Below, piece after piece: positions 18,200 to 27,470 of a stretch of DNA of 64,000 nucleotides. Source of the DNA: Mesorhizobium sp. (GTDB taxonomy: Bacteria > Pseudomonadota > Alphaproteobacteria > Rhizobiales > Rhizobiaceae); the NCBI GenBank assembly GCA_004017535.1, contig SAJS01000001.1, positions 248,001-312,000 on the forward strand. Reading direction: 5' to 3'. Every line of letters begins with the position of its first letter. Position 1 is the stretch's first letter. The notes beneath the pieces were generated by a model. It saw only the letters and a program-made list of their open reading frames with translations. It did no database searches and was not told the DNA's origin. The position numbers and the translations under genes were made by a program.

Positions 18200-18234
18200 A
18201 ATACGGCCGCCGGGGAGTGCCCTGCGGCTGTATT
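18200..18234. terminator. Putative bidirectional terminator between MATE and agmatinase genes
   Basis: AATACGGCCGC (18200-18210) pairs with GCGGCTGTATT (18224-18234), an 11-base stem with one G-U pair and a 13-base loop. It lies between two convergent genes. The outer A/T pairs give short T stretches on each side, but there is no long T-run, so termination efficiency is uncertain. Confidence 0.4.
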
Positions 18235-18239
18235 GGCCG

Positions 18240-19295
18240 TTAGCCTCTCTTGATCGCCGGGCTGAACACCATCAGGCTGAGAATCTCGAACAGCACCTGC
18301 GCGCCGACATGGGCGGTGTTGGTGGTGGAGTCGTATTGCGGCGCCACCTCGACGACGTCGCCGCCGACGATGTTGAGGCCCTTCATGCCGCGCAGCAGCT
18401 CCAGCACCTCGCGCGTCGTCAGCCCGCCGACTTCCGGCGTGCCGGTGCCCGGCGCGAAGGCCGGGTCGATGCTGTCGACGTCGAAAGAGATGTAGGTCGG
18501 TCCATCGCCGACGATTTTGCGCGCCTTCTCGATGATGGCGGGGATGCCGAGCCCCGTCACCTCCTCGGCATGCACTACCGTCATGCCGGATTCGTAGGTG
18601 AACTCCCACAGATATTCGGCCGAGCCGCGGATGCCGATCTGGATCGTGCGCGAGGGATCGAGCACGCCGTCCAGCACCGCGTTGCGGAACGGCCCGCCAT
18701 GGTGGAACTTGGTCATGTCGAACAGCCCGCTGGTGTCGCAATGGGCGTCGATATGGATCATGCCAACCGGAGCCTTCTTGCCGACCGCTTTCAGGATCGG
18801 ATGGCTGATCGAGTGGTCGCCGCCGACCGAGAGCGGCAGCACGCCGGCATCGACGATCTGGTTGGTGCGTTTTTCGATGTCCTCGTGGCTGATCTCCAGC
18901 CGGTAGCGGCTGCGGAACGGCGTGTCGCCGATGTCGGCGACGCGCAGCTCATGCGTCGGCGCGCATTCCAGCACGTGATTGTAGGGCCCGATGCGTTCGA
19001 TGGCGCGCAGCGCGCGCGGCCCGAAGCGGGAGCCTGGCCGGTTGGTGACGCCGAGATCCATCGGCACGCCGATCATCGCCACCTGCAGGTCACCGAAATC
19101 CGGGTTCTCGGCTGCGATTTCGCGGTAGGGCGCGGCGAGGAAGGTCGGGATGCCGGAATAGGGCGCGAGCCGCGTGCCCGACTTGTTGAAGATCTTGTCG
19201 GCCACCTTGCGGAATTTAGGGTCGAACATCTCGCCGCCATGGCTCTCGCCATATTTGCGGCGCAACGCTTCGAGCTTACCGCGATCGTAACCCAT
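18240..19295 (-). CDS. speB: Agmatinase/ureohydrolase
   Basis: 351 residues from the ATG at 19295, with AGGAG about nine bases upstream. Ureohydrolase metal-binding motifs are complete: SVGGDHSISHP, IHIDAHCDTSG and ISFDVDSIDPAFAPGTG. Two Mn ions are expected at these Asp/His residues. The enzyme hydrolyses a guanidino compound to urea and an amine, and agmatine to putrescine is the default assignment. The N-terminal extension of about 50 residues compared with E. coli SpeB is common in rhizobial members. Related enzymes acting on guanidinobutyrate or guanidinopropionate look similar, so substrate is not certain. Confidence 0.85.
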   Translation of the reverse strand: MGYDRGKLEALRRKYGESHGGEMFDPKFRKVADKIFNKSGTRLAPYSGIPTFLAAPYREIAAENPDFGDLQVAMIGVPMDLGVTNRPGSRFGPRALRAIERIGPYNHVLECAPTHELRVADIGDTPFRSRYRLEISHEDIEKRTNQIVDAGVLPLSVGGDHSISHPILKAVGKKAPVGMIHIDAHCDTSGLFDMTKFHHGGPFRNAVLDGVLDPSRTIQIGIRGSAEYLWEFTYESGMTVVHAEEVTGLGIPAIIEKARKIVGDGPTYISFDVDSIDPAFAPGTGTPEVGGLTTREVLELLRGMKGLNIVGGDVVEVAPQYDSTTNTAHVGAQVLFEILSLMVFSPAIKRG

Positions 19296-19568
19296 ATCCG
19301 GATACTCCTGTCTCTTGTCACCCAGAGTGTCCGGTAGCGCATCTGAAAAATCAAATCCATTCGGCCTCGCCGCTGGCTGGACGATAGTTCTTTTTGTCGG
19401 ACCAGCTTGCAAAGCGGGGAGCGCGTTCGAAAATACAATGCTAAGAGGCAGTTGGCTGAGGCAATTCCAGGAAAACCGCGCGACGGTCTTCCAAGCGGAG
19501 TTGCTCGAACAAGGACTTGAAGCGTGGCGCCCGCGTTTGAATGCGTCGTGCTTCATGGGTGAGGAAGC

Positions 19569-20873
19569 ATGGCAAAGACAGACATAGCGCGGCGCGTCTA
19601 CAACCACACCTGGAAGCTGGACCCGATCGTCCGCAGCCTGCTGGACACCGATTTCTACAAGCTTCTGATGCTGCAGATGATCTGGGGCATGTATCCCAAG
19701 GTCGACGCCACCTTCACCTTGATCAACCGCACAACCTCGGTGCGTCTGGCCGACGAGATCGACGAAGGTGAACTGCGCGAGCAGCTCGACCATGCTCGCA
19801 CCTTGCGTTTCTCCAAGAAGGAAATGATCTGGCTGGGCGGCAACACCTTCTACGGCCGCAAGCAGATCTTCGAGCCCGAATTCCTCGCGTGGCTCGAGGA
19901 TTTCCGCTTGCCCGCCTACGAGCTTTCCAGGCGCGACGGCCAGTACGTGCTCTCCTTCCCCGGCCCCTGGATGTACACGACGCTCTGGGAAATCCCGGCC
20001 TTGGCCATCATCAACGAGCTGCGCTCCCGCGCGGCGATGCGCTCCTATGGGCCTTTCGCGCTCGATGTGCTCTACGCTCGCGCCAAGGCCAAGATGTGGG
20101 CCAAGACGGAGCGGCTGAAGGCGCTGCCCGGCATCCGCATTTCCGACTTCGGCACAAGACGCCGTCACTCTTTCCTCTGGCAGCGCTGGTGCGTCGAGGC
20201 GTTGAAGGAAGGCATCGGCGACGCCTTCACCGGTACCTCGAACGTGCTTCTGGCCATGGACAACGACCTCGAGGCTTTGGGCACCAACGCGCATGAGCTG
20301 CCGATGGTGTTCGGGGCTCTCGCCAATTCCGAGGAGGAGTTGCGGCAGTCGCCCTACAAGGTGCTGCGGGACTGGCAGCGCTATTATGGCGGCAATCTCC
20401 TGATCGTGCTGCCCGACGCCTTCGGCACGGACTCCTTCCTGCGCGATGCGCCGGACTGGGTCGCCGACTGGACCGGCTTCCGCCCCGACAGCGCGCCGCC
20501 GATCGAAGGCGGCGAGAAGATCATCGACTGGTGGCGCAAGAGGGGCAAGGATCCCAAGCAGAAGCTGCTGATCTTCTCCGACGGCCTTGAGGTCGAGACC
20601 ATCGAGGAGACCTACAGGCACTTCCGCGGCAAGGTGCGCATGTCCTTTGGCTGGGGCACTAACCTCACCAATGATTTCGAAGGCTGCGCGCCGACGGAGA
20701 CGGACAGCCTCGACGCCATCTCGCTGGTCTGCAAGGTGACGGAAGCCAATGGGCGGCCGGCGGTGAAGCTGTCGGACAACCCCGCCAAGGCGACAGGGGA
20801 TGAGAAGGAGATCAAGCGGTATCTGCGCATCTTTGGCGAGAAGGGCAGGGTGGAGCATCTGGTGAAGGTGTAG
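19569..20873 (+). CDS. pncB: Nicotinate phosphoribosyltransferase
   Basis: 434 residues. The N-terminal [20 protein letters not shown] (about residues 22-41) and later [14 protein letters not shown] and [11 protein letters not shown] segments are characteristic of NAPRTase. It makes nicotinate mononucleotide from nicotinate and PRPP in the Preiss-Handler salvage of NAD. GGTGAGGAAGC precedes the ATG. It is divergent from agmatinase across a 273-base spacer in which no specific site was recognised. A nicotinamidase gene occurs 9 kb downstream, and both act on the same metabolite pool. Confidence 0.93.
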   Translation: MAKTDIARRVYNHTWKLDPIVRSLLDTDFYKLLMLQMIWGMYPKVDATFTLINRTTSVRLADEIDEGELREQLDHARTLRFSKKEMIWLGGNTFYGRKQIFEPEFLAWLEDFRLPAYELSRRDGQYVLSFPGPWMYTTLWEIPALAIINELRSRAAMRSYGPFALDVLYARAKAKMWAKTERLKALPGIRISDFGTRRRHSFLWQRWCVEALKEGIGDAFTGTSNVLLAMDNDLEALGTNAHELPMVFGALANSEEELRQSPYKVLRDWQRYYGGNLLIVLPDAFGTDSFLRDAPDWVADWTGFRPDSAPPIEGGEKIIDWWRKRGKDPKQKLLIFSDGLEVETIEETYRHFRGKVRMSFGWGTNLTNDFEGCAPTETDSLDAISLVCKVTEANGRPAVKLSDNPAKATGDEKEIKRYLRIFGEKGRVEHLVKV

Positions 20874-20933
20874 AGGAATCTGACTCACCCGAGCTGACCA
20901 TGGATGGAATTCGGATAAGTTGAATTCCCGCCC

Positions 20934-21090
20934 ACCCCCCTCTGTCCTGCCGGACATCTCCCCCGCAAGGGGGAAGATTGGCAGCTTCGGGCACCTCGCC
21001 TCTTCCTGCGAAGTCGAAAATTGGCGAAAGCCAGGGCGACATCCGATCTGCCCCCTTGCGGGGGAGATGTCCGGCAGGACAGAGGGGGGT
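20934..21090. repeat. Intergenic palindromic element, family A copy 1 (perfect 40-base arms)
   Basis: The segments 20934-20973 and 21051-21090 are perfect inverted copies of each other (40 bases), enclosing 77 bases. Arms begin ACCCCCCTCTGTCCTGCCGG. Two further copies occur at 24001-24159 and 43364-43524. The interior shares ATTGGCGAA with the other copies. No transposase or target duplication is evident, so it resembles a non-autonomous palindromic repeat of rhizobial genomes. The right arm ends on the base before the GTG of the next gene. Confidence 0.85.
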
Positions 21091-22509
21091 GTGAAGGATC
21101 GCGGCGCTGGCGTTGTTCTCGCATTAGCAACTGCATTTGCCTCGTCTCTCCCCACCCCCGCCTTCGCCCACGCCTCCGATCGCGGCCACGTCCTGCTTCT
21201 CCCGACCGGCTACTACATCGCCGGCGGCGCGCTGGCTGTCGCCGTCAGCTTTCTCGTCCTGGCGCTGCTGCCGCCCACTGCCCTTGACCGCCTCTGGCGC
21301 CGGCGCTTGACCCTATTCACCTTCGGCGATGCTCCGCGCACCCTCTTCAGCTTGATTTCTTTTGCCGGCTTCTTACTTCTTGTCGCCGCCGGCTTTCTCG
21401 GCAGCCGCGACCCGCTCTCCAACCCGCTGCCGCTGGTGATCTGGACGCTGCTCTGGGCAGGCTTCACGCTGCTGCAGGGCGTGCTCGGCAATCTCTGGTC
21501 ATGGCTCAACCCATTGTACGGGCCGTGGCGTGTCGCCTCTCGCGTCTTCGGCCTTCGCGGGGACGATGGAAGGCGGTCACGCCTGCCCAACTGGCTCGGC
21601 TACTGGCCGGCCTTCGTGCTGTTCTTCGCCTTCGCTTGGTTCGAGCTGATCGATCCCGCCCCCGACGATCCGGCCCGCCTCGCCGTTGCCAACGGCCTCT
21701 ACTGGCTGGTGAGCTTCATCGCCATGCTTGTGTTCGGCTACGACGCCTGGAGCAAGCGCGGCGAATTTCTCACGGTCTTCTTTTCCATGGTCGCCCGCTT
21801 CGCGCCGGTCGAACGCGTCGAAGGCCGGCTGAAACTCTGCTGGCCCGGCGCCAAGCTCCTCACCGCCGAGCCGCTGCCTCTGAGCGGCACGGCTTTCCTC
21901 CTGCTGACGCTGTCGTCAGTGTCCTTCGATGGCCTGTCGAAAACCTTCTTCTGGCTCGGCCTCTTCGGCGTCAATCCGCTGGAATATCCCGGCCGCACCG
22001 CGCTTATCGGCATCGGCAGTTTTGGCTTGGTGCTCACCTTTGTCCTGCTGGCGGCGGTGTTCGCCCTGGCCGTCTTTCTCGGCCAAGGCCAAGCCGGCGA
22101 CAAACATTCTTTCGGCGAAGCGGCCGGCCTGCTGGTCTGGTCGATCGTGCCCATCGCGCTTGCCTATCACGTCGCGCATTACCTCACCGTGCTTCTGGTC
22201 GACGGCCAGTATGCGCTGGTCGCGCTCTCCGATCCGTTCGCGCTTGGCTGGAACCTGTTCGGCACCGCCAACAGGATGGTCGAAGCAGGCGTCGTGGCCG
22301 GCGCTGAGTCGGCTTGGTGGCTGTGGAATCTGCAGGCCGGCGTCATCATCGCCGGCCATGTGCTGGCGGTGCTCGTCGCGCATGGCCTTGCCTGGCGCCT
22401 CCATCGGCAGCCATCGCGCGCAGCGCTCAGTCAATTGCCACTCACCTTGCTGATGATCGCCTACACGATCTTCGGCCTTTGGCTGCTTGCCACGCCGACC
22501 GCCGGATGA
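21091..22509 (+). CDS. Multi-spanning membrane protein of unknown function with signal peptide
   Basis: 472 residues from GTG at 21091. The frame is open from 20920, but that upstream part is the translated palindromic repeat, so the GTG directly after it is chosen. It gives a good signal peptide (GVVLALATAFASSLPTPAFA, then HASDRG). The mature part has about ten hydrophobic segments, with conserved-looking short motifs LWSWLNPLYGPW, FAWFELIDPAP and VAYHVAHYLTVLLVDGQY-like sequence near residues 370-390 (His pair in YHVAHYL). The Shine-Dalgarno (GAGGGGGG) lies inside the repeat arm. I do not recognise a function. The His-rich TM segment could bind a metal or heme, which is speculation. Confidence 0.65.
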   Translation: MKDRGAGVVLALATAFASSLPTPAFAHASDRGHVLLLPTGYYIAGGALAVAVSFLVLALLPPTALDRLWRRRLTLFTFGDAPRTLFSLISFAGFLLLVAAGFLGSRDPLSNPLPLVIWTLLWAGFTLLQGVLGNLWSWLNPLYGPWRVASRVFGLRGDDGRRSRLPNWLGYWPAFVLFFAFAWFELIDPAPDDPARLAVANGLYWLVSFIAMLVFGYDAWSKRGEFLTVFFSMVARFAPVERVEGRLKLCWPGAKLLTAEPLPLSGTAFLLLTLSSVSFDGLSKTFFWLGLFGVNPLEYPGRTALIGIGSFGLVLTFVLLAAVFALAVFLGQGQAGDKHSFGEAAGLLVWSIVPIALAYHVAHYLTVLLVDGQYALVALSDPFALGWNLFGTANRMVEAGVVAGAESAWWLWNLQAGVIIAGHVLAVLVAHGLAWRLHRQPSRAALSQLPLTLLMIAYTIFGLWLLATPTAG

Positions 22510-22575
22510 AACAACGCGTGCCAACGATGCCGTCGGGTAAAGCTCGCTTGCCAGGCCAAAGCTTTGGTGATTTAG

Positions 22576-22590
22576 TTTGTACACATGCAA
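22576..22590. promoter_or_regulatory. Operator-like site upstream of the ABC binding-protein gene
   Basis: TTTGTACACATGCAA at 22576-22590 resembles the near-palindromes at 29841-29858 and 41178-41189 (shared TTTGyAyAC). It lies 75 bases before the start of the binding-protein gene. This is the weakest of the three copies, with one arm degenerate. Confidence 0.4.
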
Positions 22591-22664
22591 TTTTTCCATC
22601 CTTCGGAACGGGATGGATTAGCCGCCTTATTGCTGGTCAAGACTGAAAAAACAGGGGAACGGAC

Positions 22665-23969
22665 ATGGCTGACAAGAACGGATTTTTCGACCTCTCCAAG
22701 ACGACGCTGTCGCGCCGCACCGCGCTGAAAGGCATCGCCGCCGGTGCCGGCCTTGCGCTGGCGCCCGGCTTCGTCCGCTATAGCCAGGCGCAGAGCTCGG
22801 CGCCGATCAGAATAGGCTTCCAGTCGCACCGCACCGGCATCGGGGCCGCCTATGGCCGCTGGTACGAGAAGACGAGTGCTGCCGCCGTCAAGGCGATCAA
22901 CGATGCCGGCGGCATCAGCGGCCGCAAGGTCGAGCTGGTGATCGAGGATGACGGCACCGATCCGGCGCGCGGCGCCGAGGTGGTCAACAAATTCGCCAAG
23001 CAGCACAAGACCGACATCGTCTTCGGCACTTTGTTCTCGCATGTCGTGATCGGCTCGGCGCCGGCGGCGGGTGAGAACAAGATCCCCTATTTCGTGGTCA
23101 GCGAAGGCCACCACGTCGCCTCCACCAAGCTCAACCGCTATGTCTTCCAGCCAGGCATCACCGACGTGAAGAGCCAGATCCAGTCCATGGCGCCGTGGAT
23201 CGCGGCGAACGCCGGCAAGAAGGTGACGCAGATCTTCCCCGACTTCGCTTTCGGCTACGACCATCGCGACTACCTGCCGCCGGCGCTGAAGGCGCAAGGC
23301 GCCGACGTCATCGCCCAGATCGCTATCCCGCCAACGGAATCGTCCTTCACGAAGTACTTCCCGCAGATCCCGGCCGAGACCGAGGTGATCTACCACGTCA
23401 TGGTCGGCCCTGCGGTGCTCACCTTCGTCAAGGAGCTCGGCGAGTTCTACGGTTCGCAAAGGCCGCAGCTCTTCGGCTTCATGGACTCGCTCGAAGCCGT
23501 CGACATCAACAGCCCCGGCCTCGAATTCCTTGATGGCAGCCATTTCTGGGAAGGCTCGCCGCGCTACGCGCAGCCCGATGATTCCGCCGCGCAGAAGGCC
23601 TACCGCGCCGCCGTCGGCATCGACGACAATGGCGCCGCGGTCGGCGATCCCAAGGACATCTCCACCGCATCGCACATGTTCGGCTGCTGGGAAACGCTCT
23701 ACGTCGTCAAGAAGGCGATGGAAGATGCCGGCTACAAGGGACCCGAAGACCGCGCCAAGCTGGTCGAGGCGACCGAGGCGCTGAAGGAATTCGCCGAGGG
23801 ACCGGAACATCCGCAGGGCCCGAAGACCTTCAACGGCAAGATCCACCAGTGCTTCGGCATCCAGAACATCTCCAAGGTCGAAGGCGGCAAGCTCAAGGTC
23901 GTGCACAAGACCAAGATCGAGGACGGCCTTTACGAGCCGGAAGGGGATTATACGACGCAGGCGCTGTGA
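22665..23969 (+). CDS. Branched-chain-type ABC transporter substrate-binding protein (Tat-exported)
   Basis: 434 residues. The N-terminus has a twin-arginine signal, SRRTALKGIAAGAGLALAPG (about residues 17-36). The mature part (IRIGFQSHRTGIGAAYGRWY, later GAEVVNKFAKQHKTDIVFG) is a type I periplasmic-binding fold of the LivJ/urea/amide group. It would deliver ligand to the LivHMGF-type genes downstream. Members of this family bind amino acids, amides, urea or aromatic acids, so the branched-chain name is only a family label. Linkage to the Mo-hydroxylase operon and a shared operator-like motif suggest an N-heteroaromatic acid. Confidence 0.85.
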   Translation: MADKNGFFDLSKTTLSRRTALKGIAAGAGLALAPGFVRYSQAQSSAPIRIGFQSHRTGIGAAYGRWYEKTSAAAVKAINDAGGISGRKVELVIEDDGTDPARGAEVVNKFAKQHKTDIVFGTLFSHVVIGSAPAAGENKIPYFVVSEGHHVASTKLNRYVFQPGITDVKSQIQSMAPWIAANAGKKVTQIFPDFAFGYDHRDYLPPALKAQGADVIAQIAIPPTESSFTKYFPQIPAETEVIYHVMVGPAVLTFVKELGEFYGSQRPQLFGFMDSLEAVDINSPGLEFLDGSHFWEGSPRYAQPDDSAAQKAYRAAVGIDDNGAAVGDPKDISTASHMFGCWETLYVVKKAMEDAGYKGPEDRAKLVEATEALKEFAEGPEHPQGPKTFNGKIHQCFGIQNISKVEGGKLKVVHKTKIEDGLYEPEGDYTTQAL

Positions 23970-24000
23970 GTTTAGCTGCTCCTGCAAACGTGAGCGCCAA

Positions 24001-24159
24001 GGCACCTCCCTCTGGCCTGCCGGCCATCTCCCCTGCAAGGGGGGAGATCAGCAGTTCACGCGGCGCCTGTCTGCCGACGTTGGCGATTGGCGAAGCCCCC
24101 GATGATATCCAATCTCCCCCCTTGCGGGGGAAATGCCCGGCAGGGCAGAGGGGGGTGCC
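24001..24159. repeat. Intergenic palindromic element, family A copy 2
   Basis: Arms 24001-24048 and 24112-24159 (48 bases) are inverted copies with a handful of mismatches. Arms and interior (GGCGATTGGCGAA, CCAATCTCC) match copy 3 at 43364-43524, and the arms match copy 1. It separates the binding-protein gene from livH inside an otherwise continuous operon, so it will be transcribed and form a long hairpin that may reduce permease expression. Confidence 0.82.
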
Positions 24160-24180
24160 TCGCGCATCCGTTCGCGTGTA

Positions 24181-25062
24181 ATGCATTTCGGACCCCATCT
24201 CCTCCTCGCCGCCCTTGAAGGCCTGGTCACCTCGGCCGTGCTGGCACTGACGGCGCTCGGCCTGTCGCTGGTGTTCGGCGTCATGCGCATCGTCAATGTC
24301 GCCCACGGCGAGTTCTTCATGCTGGGCGCGGTGCTCGCCTGGGCGGTCTCGACTGCGATTTCCGGCCATCCGGCGGTAGGCTTCGTCGCAGCACTCGTGA
24401 TCGCGCCCTCGCTCGTCGGGCTGGTCGCGTTTCTCGCCGAATGGCTGGTGCTGCGGCGGCTGAACTACAACCCCGAAAGCACCATCGTCGCCACCATCGG
24501 CATGCTCTACATCATCCAGCAGCTGGCGCTGACCTTCTACGGTCCAGAGGCGCGGCCGGTTGAGCCGCCCTTCAGCTACCGCATCCTTCTGCCCTGGTTT
24601 GGCTATTCCGGCTACAAGCTCTCGGTGGTCGCCGCCTCCGCTATCCTGCTCGTGATCACCTGGCTGGTGCTGACGCGCACGAAGATCGGTCTGATCATGC
24701 GCGCCACCCAATATGACCGCGAGACGGCGCAGGCCTTCGGCATTCCGGTCGAGCGCGTCTATGCCGGCGTCTTCGCCATAGGCGCCATGCTGGCGGCGAT
24801 CGCCGCGGTGCTGATCGTGCCGATCAGCCAGGCGCATTATCTGATGGGGCAGGACCCGCTGCTTCTGTCCTTCATCGTCGTGATCATCGGTGGCCTGGGA
24901 TCGCTGCGCGGAACCGTGGTCGCCGCCGTGCTGATCGGCCTCTCCGACGGCATCATCTCGATGTTCTTCTCGCCGACGCTCGCCAAGATCATCGCCACCC
25001 TGGTGGTCGCCATGGTGCTGGTGTTCCGGCCGCAGGGCCTGTTCGGAACCGCGCCGCGATGA
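24181..25062 (+). CDS. livH: Branched-chain-type ABC transporter permease (LivH-like)
   Basis: 293 residues from the ATG at 24181. The frame is open from 24133, but that part translates the repeat arm. The family motif VFGVMRIVNVAHGEFFMLGA (about residues 28-47) and ENPLAVVIIGG-like FIVVIIGGLGSLRGTVVAA near the C-terminus are diagnostic of LivH-type permeases. About eight membrane helices. It overlaps the next permease by ATGA. No good Shine-Dalgarno precedes the ATG, so the exact start is less certain. Confidence 0.87.
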   Translation: MHFGPHLLLAALEGLVTSAVLALTALGLSLVFGVMRIVNVAHGEFFMLGAVLAWAVSTAISGHPAVGFVAALVIAPSLVGLVAFLAEWLVLRRLNYNPESTIVATIGMLYIIQQLALTFYGPEARPVEPPFSYRILLPWFGYSGYKLSVVAASAILLVITWLVLTRTKIGLIMRATQYDRETAQAFGIPVERVYAGVFAIGAMLAAIAAVLIVPISQAHYLMGQDPLLLSFIVVIIGGLGSLRGTVVAAVLIGLSDGIISMFFSPTLAKIIATLVVAMVLVFRPQGLFGTAPR

Positions 25063-26021
25063 GGGATGCTTCGCCGGCAAAGACCTACGCCCTGCATATC
25101 GGCGTCATCGTGCTTTTGTTCGCGCTGAACTTCGTCCTGCCGGATTACCATCAGGGCCTGTTTGCCCGCATCATGGCGCTGGCGGTCTTTGCCATGGGCT
25201 ACAATCTGCTCTTCGGCTATGTCGGCCTGCTCAGCCTCGGCCACGCCATGTTCTTCTCGGCTGGCCTCTATGGCGCGGGCCTGACCGTTTACCACCTCGG
25301 CTGGGGCGTGCCGGAAGCCTTCCTTGCCGGCGTCGCTTGCGGCGCGCTGCTCGCCCTGGTCATCGGCCTGCTGGCGCTGCGCACCTCGGGCGTGGCGTTC
25401 ATGATCGTCACCATGATGTTCGCCCAGGTCTTCTACCTGATGATCCTCTATTTCGCCGGCTGGACCGGCGGCGACCAGGGGCTGGTCATCCAGCAGGCAT
25501 CCCGGGTGATCGCGATCGGCGGCGTCTCGCTCGACCTGACCAACCCGACGGTGCGCTACATGGGCGCGCTGGCGCTGTTCTCGGTCGTGCTGCTCACCAC
25601 GCTTGCCCTTGTCCGCTCCCGCTTCGGCCGCGTGCTGGTCGCCATCCGAGAAAACGAAGAGCGCACGAAGATGCTCGGCTATGACACTGTGGCCAACAAG
25701 CTCATCGCTGTTGTCGCCTCCGGCGTCATCTGCGCGGCGTCGGGCGCCGCCTATGCGCTGCTGTTCGGCTATGTCGGATCGAATTTCGCGTCGATCCAGT
25801 ATTCCATCCTGCCGCTGCTCTGGGTGCTGCTCGGCGGCGCCGCGACCACGCTCGGGCCGTTCATAGGCACCCTGTTCATGTATTATGTCACCGACATCAC
25901 CAGCGGCTTCACCTCGGCCTATCTGCTGATCGTCGGCGTCGCGCTCATCCTGCTCGTCCTGTTTGCCCCGAAGGGCATCATGGGCAGCATCCGCGAGCGC
26001 TGGCTGGGGTGGCTGCCATGA
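25059..26021 (+). CDS. livM: Branched-chain-type ABC transporter permease (LivM-like)
   Basis: 320 residues, coupled to livH by ATGA. LivM features are present: YNLLFGYVGLLSLGHAMFF (about residues 48-66), the cytoplasmic loop VAIRENEERTKMLGYDT, and LGGAATTLGPFIGT. About nine membrane helices. It forms the heterodimeric channel with LivH for the amino-acid-like substrate captured by the Tat-exported binding protein. Confidence 0.9.
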   Translation: MRDASPAKTYALHIGVIVLLFALNFVLPDYHQGLFARIMALAVFAMGYNLLFGYVGLLSLGHAMFFSAGLYGAGLTVYHLGWGVPEAFLAGVACGALLALVIGLLALRTSGVAFMIVTMMFAQVFYLMILYFAGWTGGDQGLVIQQASRVIAIGGVSLDLTNPTVRYMGALALFSVVLLTTLALVRSRFGRVLVAIRENEERTKMLGYDTVANKLIAVVASGVICAASGAAYALLFGYVGSNFASIQYSILPLLWVLLGGAATTLGPFIGTLFMYYVTDITSGFTSAYLLIVGVALILLVLFAPKGIMGSIRERWLGWLP

Positions 26022-26746
26022 CTCCGCTGCTCACCACCAAGGGCCTTTCGCGCCAGTTCGGCGGCCTGCGCGCCGTCGACGGCGTCGACTTCGCGCTGAT
26101 GCCGGGCGAGATCCGCGCTGTCATCGGCCCCAACGGCGCTGGCAAGACGACGTTCGTCAGCCTGCTCTCGGGCCGCATCCGGCCATCGTCGGGTGCCGTT
26201 GTCTTCGACGGCGTCGACATCACCGCCATGCCGGCCTACCAACGGGTCAGGCTCGGCGTCGCCTACACGTTCCAGATCACCAGCGTCTTCGCCAACCTCA
26301 CGGTCTTCGACAATGTCGCGCTGCCGGTGCAGCGCACGCTGACGGACGGCCGCACCAAGGGGCAGGTCAGGACCGGCGTCATGGCGGCGCTCGAGCGCAC
26401 CGGACTTGCCGACCGCGCCGGCACGCTGGCCGCGCACCTTTCCTACGGCCATCAGCGTCTGCTGGAAGTGGCCATGGGCCTGGCGCTGAAGCCGCGCCTG
26501 CTGATCCTCGATGAGCCGACACAGGGCCTGGCCGACAGCGAGATCGACAATTTCATCACGCTGGTGCGCGGGATCGCCAGGGACGCGACGGTGCTTCTGA
26601 TCGAGCACAACATGCCGGTCGTCATGGGACTCGCCGACCGCATCACCGTCTTCAATTCGGGCAAGATCCTCGCAGAGGGCACGCCGGGCGAGATCCGCGC
26701 CAACACGCAAGTCCAGGACGCCTATCTTGGAGCGACCCATGGCTGA
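26018..26746 (+). CDS. livG: Branched-chain-type ABC transporter ATPase (LivG-like)
   Basis: 242 residues from the ATG at 26018, which overlaps the livM stop as ATGA. A GTG at 26009 in frame is less likely. Walker A GPNGAGKTT (about residues 34-42), Q-loop in AYTFQITSVFANLTV, signature LSYGHQRLLEVAMG, Walker B LLILDEPTQGLAD and switch His in IEHNMPVVMGL are all present. The LSYG form of the signature is typical for LivG. Confidence 0.9.
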   Translation: MTPLLTTKGLSRQFGGLRAVDGVDFALMPGEIRAVIGPNGAGKTTFVSLLSGRIRPSSGAVVFDGVDITAMPAYQRVRLGVAYTFQITSVFANLTVFDNVALPVQRTLTDGRTKGQVRTGVMAALERTGLADRAGTLAAHLSYGHQRLLEVAMGLALKPRLLILDEPTQGLADSEIDNFITLVRGIARDATVLLIEHNMPVVMGLADRITVFNSGKILAEGTPGEIRANTQVQDAYLGATHG

Positions 26747-27467
26747 CTCCGTTGGAATCAGTGGCGGATTGCTCGCCATTGCCGGCCTCGACTGCTTCTA
26801 TGGCGAGGTGCAGGTGCTCTACGGCCTCGACTTGGCCTTGAACAAGGGCGAGGTGCTGTGCCTGTTCGGCCGCAACGGCGCCGGCAAGACGACGACGCTG
26901 AAGGCCATCATGGGGCTGGTGCCGGCGGCCGCCGGCTCGATCAAGCTGGACGGCAAGGAACTGACCGGGCTCGCCGCGCATGACGTGCCGAAGGCAGGCG
27001 TCGCCTATGTGCCGCAGGGCAGGCGCCTGTTCGCCGAGATGAGCGTGGCGGAAAACATAGAGATCGGCCTCATGGCGCGCGGTAAGGGCAAGCAGACGCG
27101 CGAGAACGTCCTCGATCTCTTCCCGCTGCTACGCGAGCGGCTGAAGCAGCGTTCAGGCACGCTCTCCGGCGGCGAGCAGCAGATGCTGGCCATGGCCCGC
27201 GCGCTCTGCCTCGAGCCGCAGGTGCTGTTGCTGGACGAGCCGACCGAGGGCCTGATGCCGTCGATGATCGCCAGGATCCGCGAGACGGTGGCCAAGCTGC
27301 GCGAGCTCGGCGTCTCCACCATCCTGGTCGAGCAGCGCGTTGACGCCGTGCTGTCGGTCGCCGATCGGGTTTGCTTCATCGAGAACGGCCGCAACCGCGA
27401 GACGGTCGACGTCGAGGCGCTGCGGGCGGATCCCTCGGCGGTGCGAAGATATGTTGGAGTGGGCTGA
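26739..27467 (+). CDS. livF: Branched-chain-type ABC transporter ATPase (LivF-like)
   Basis: 242 residues from the ATG at 26739, eight bases inside the end of livG, with TTGGAG as Shine-Dalgarno. Walker A GRNGAGKTT, Q-loop AYVPQGRRLFAEMSV, signature LSGGEQQMLAMARA, Walker B LLLDEPTEGLMP and the switch segment LVEQRVDAVLSVAD are present. The switch position is Arg/Val-like rather than His (VEQRV), which is common in LivF. It pairs with LivG to energise the importer. Confidence 0.9.
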   Translation: MADSVGISGGLLAIAGLDCFYGEVQVLYGLDLALNKGEVLCLFGRNGAGKTTTLKAIMGLVPAAAGSIKLDGKELTGLAAHDVPKAGVAYVPQGRRLFAEMSVAENIEIGLMARGKGKQTRENVLDLFPLLRERLKQRSGTLSGGEQQMLAMARALCLEPQVLLLDEPTEGLMPSMIARIRETVAKLRELGVSTILVEQRVDAVLSVADRVCFIENGRNRETVDVEALRADPSAVRRYVGVG

Positions 27468-27470
27468 GGA

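Noticed and set aside
18240-21155. 971-codon minus-strand frame joining agmatinase to a long N-terminal extension
   Set aside because: Only the last 351 codons are agmatinase. The rest is antisense to pncB and to the palindromic repeat, and a Shine-Dalgarno precedes the internal ATG at 19295.
20934-24159. Repeated GGGGAGATGT-like sequences considered as a CRISPR array
   Set aside because: They are inverted arms of separate elements about 3 kb apart, without regular spacers or cas genes.
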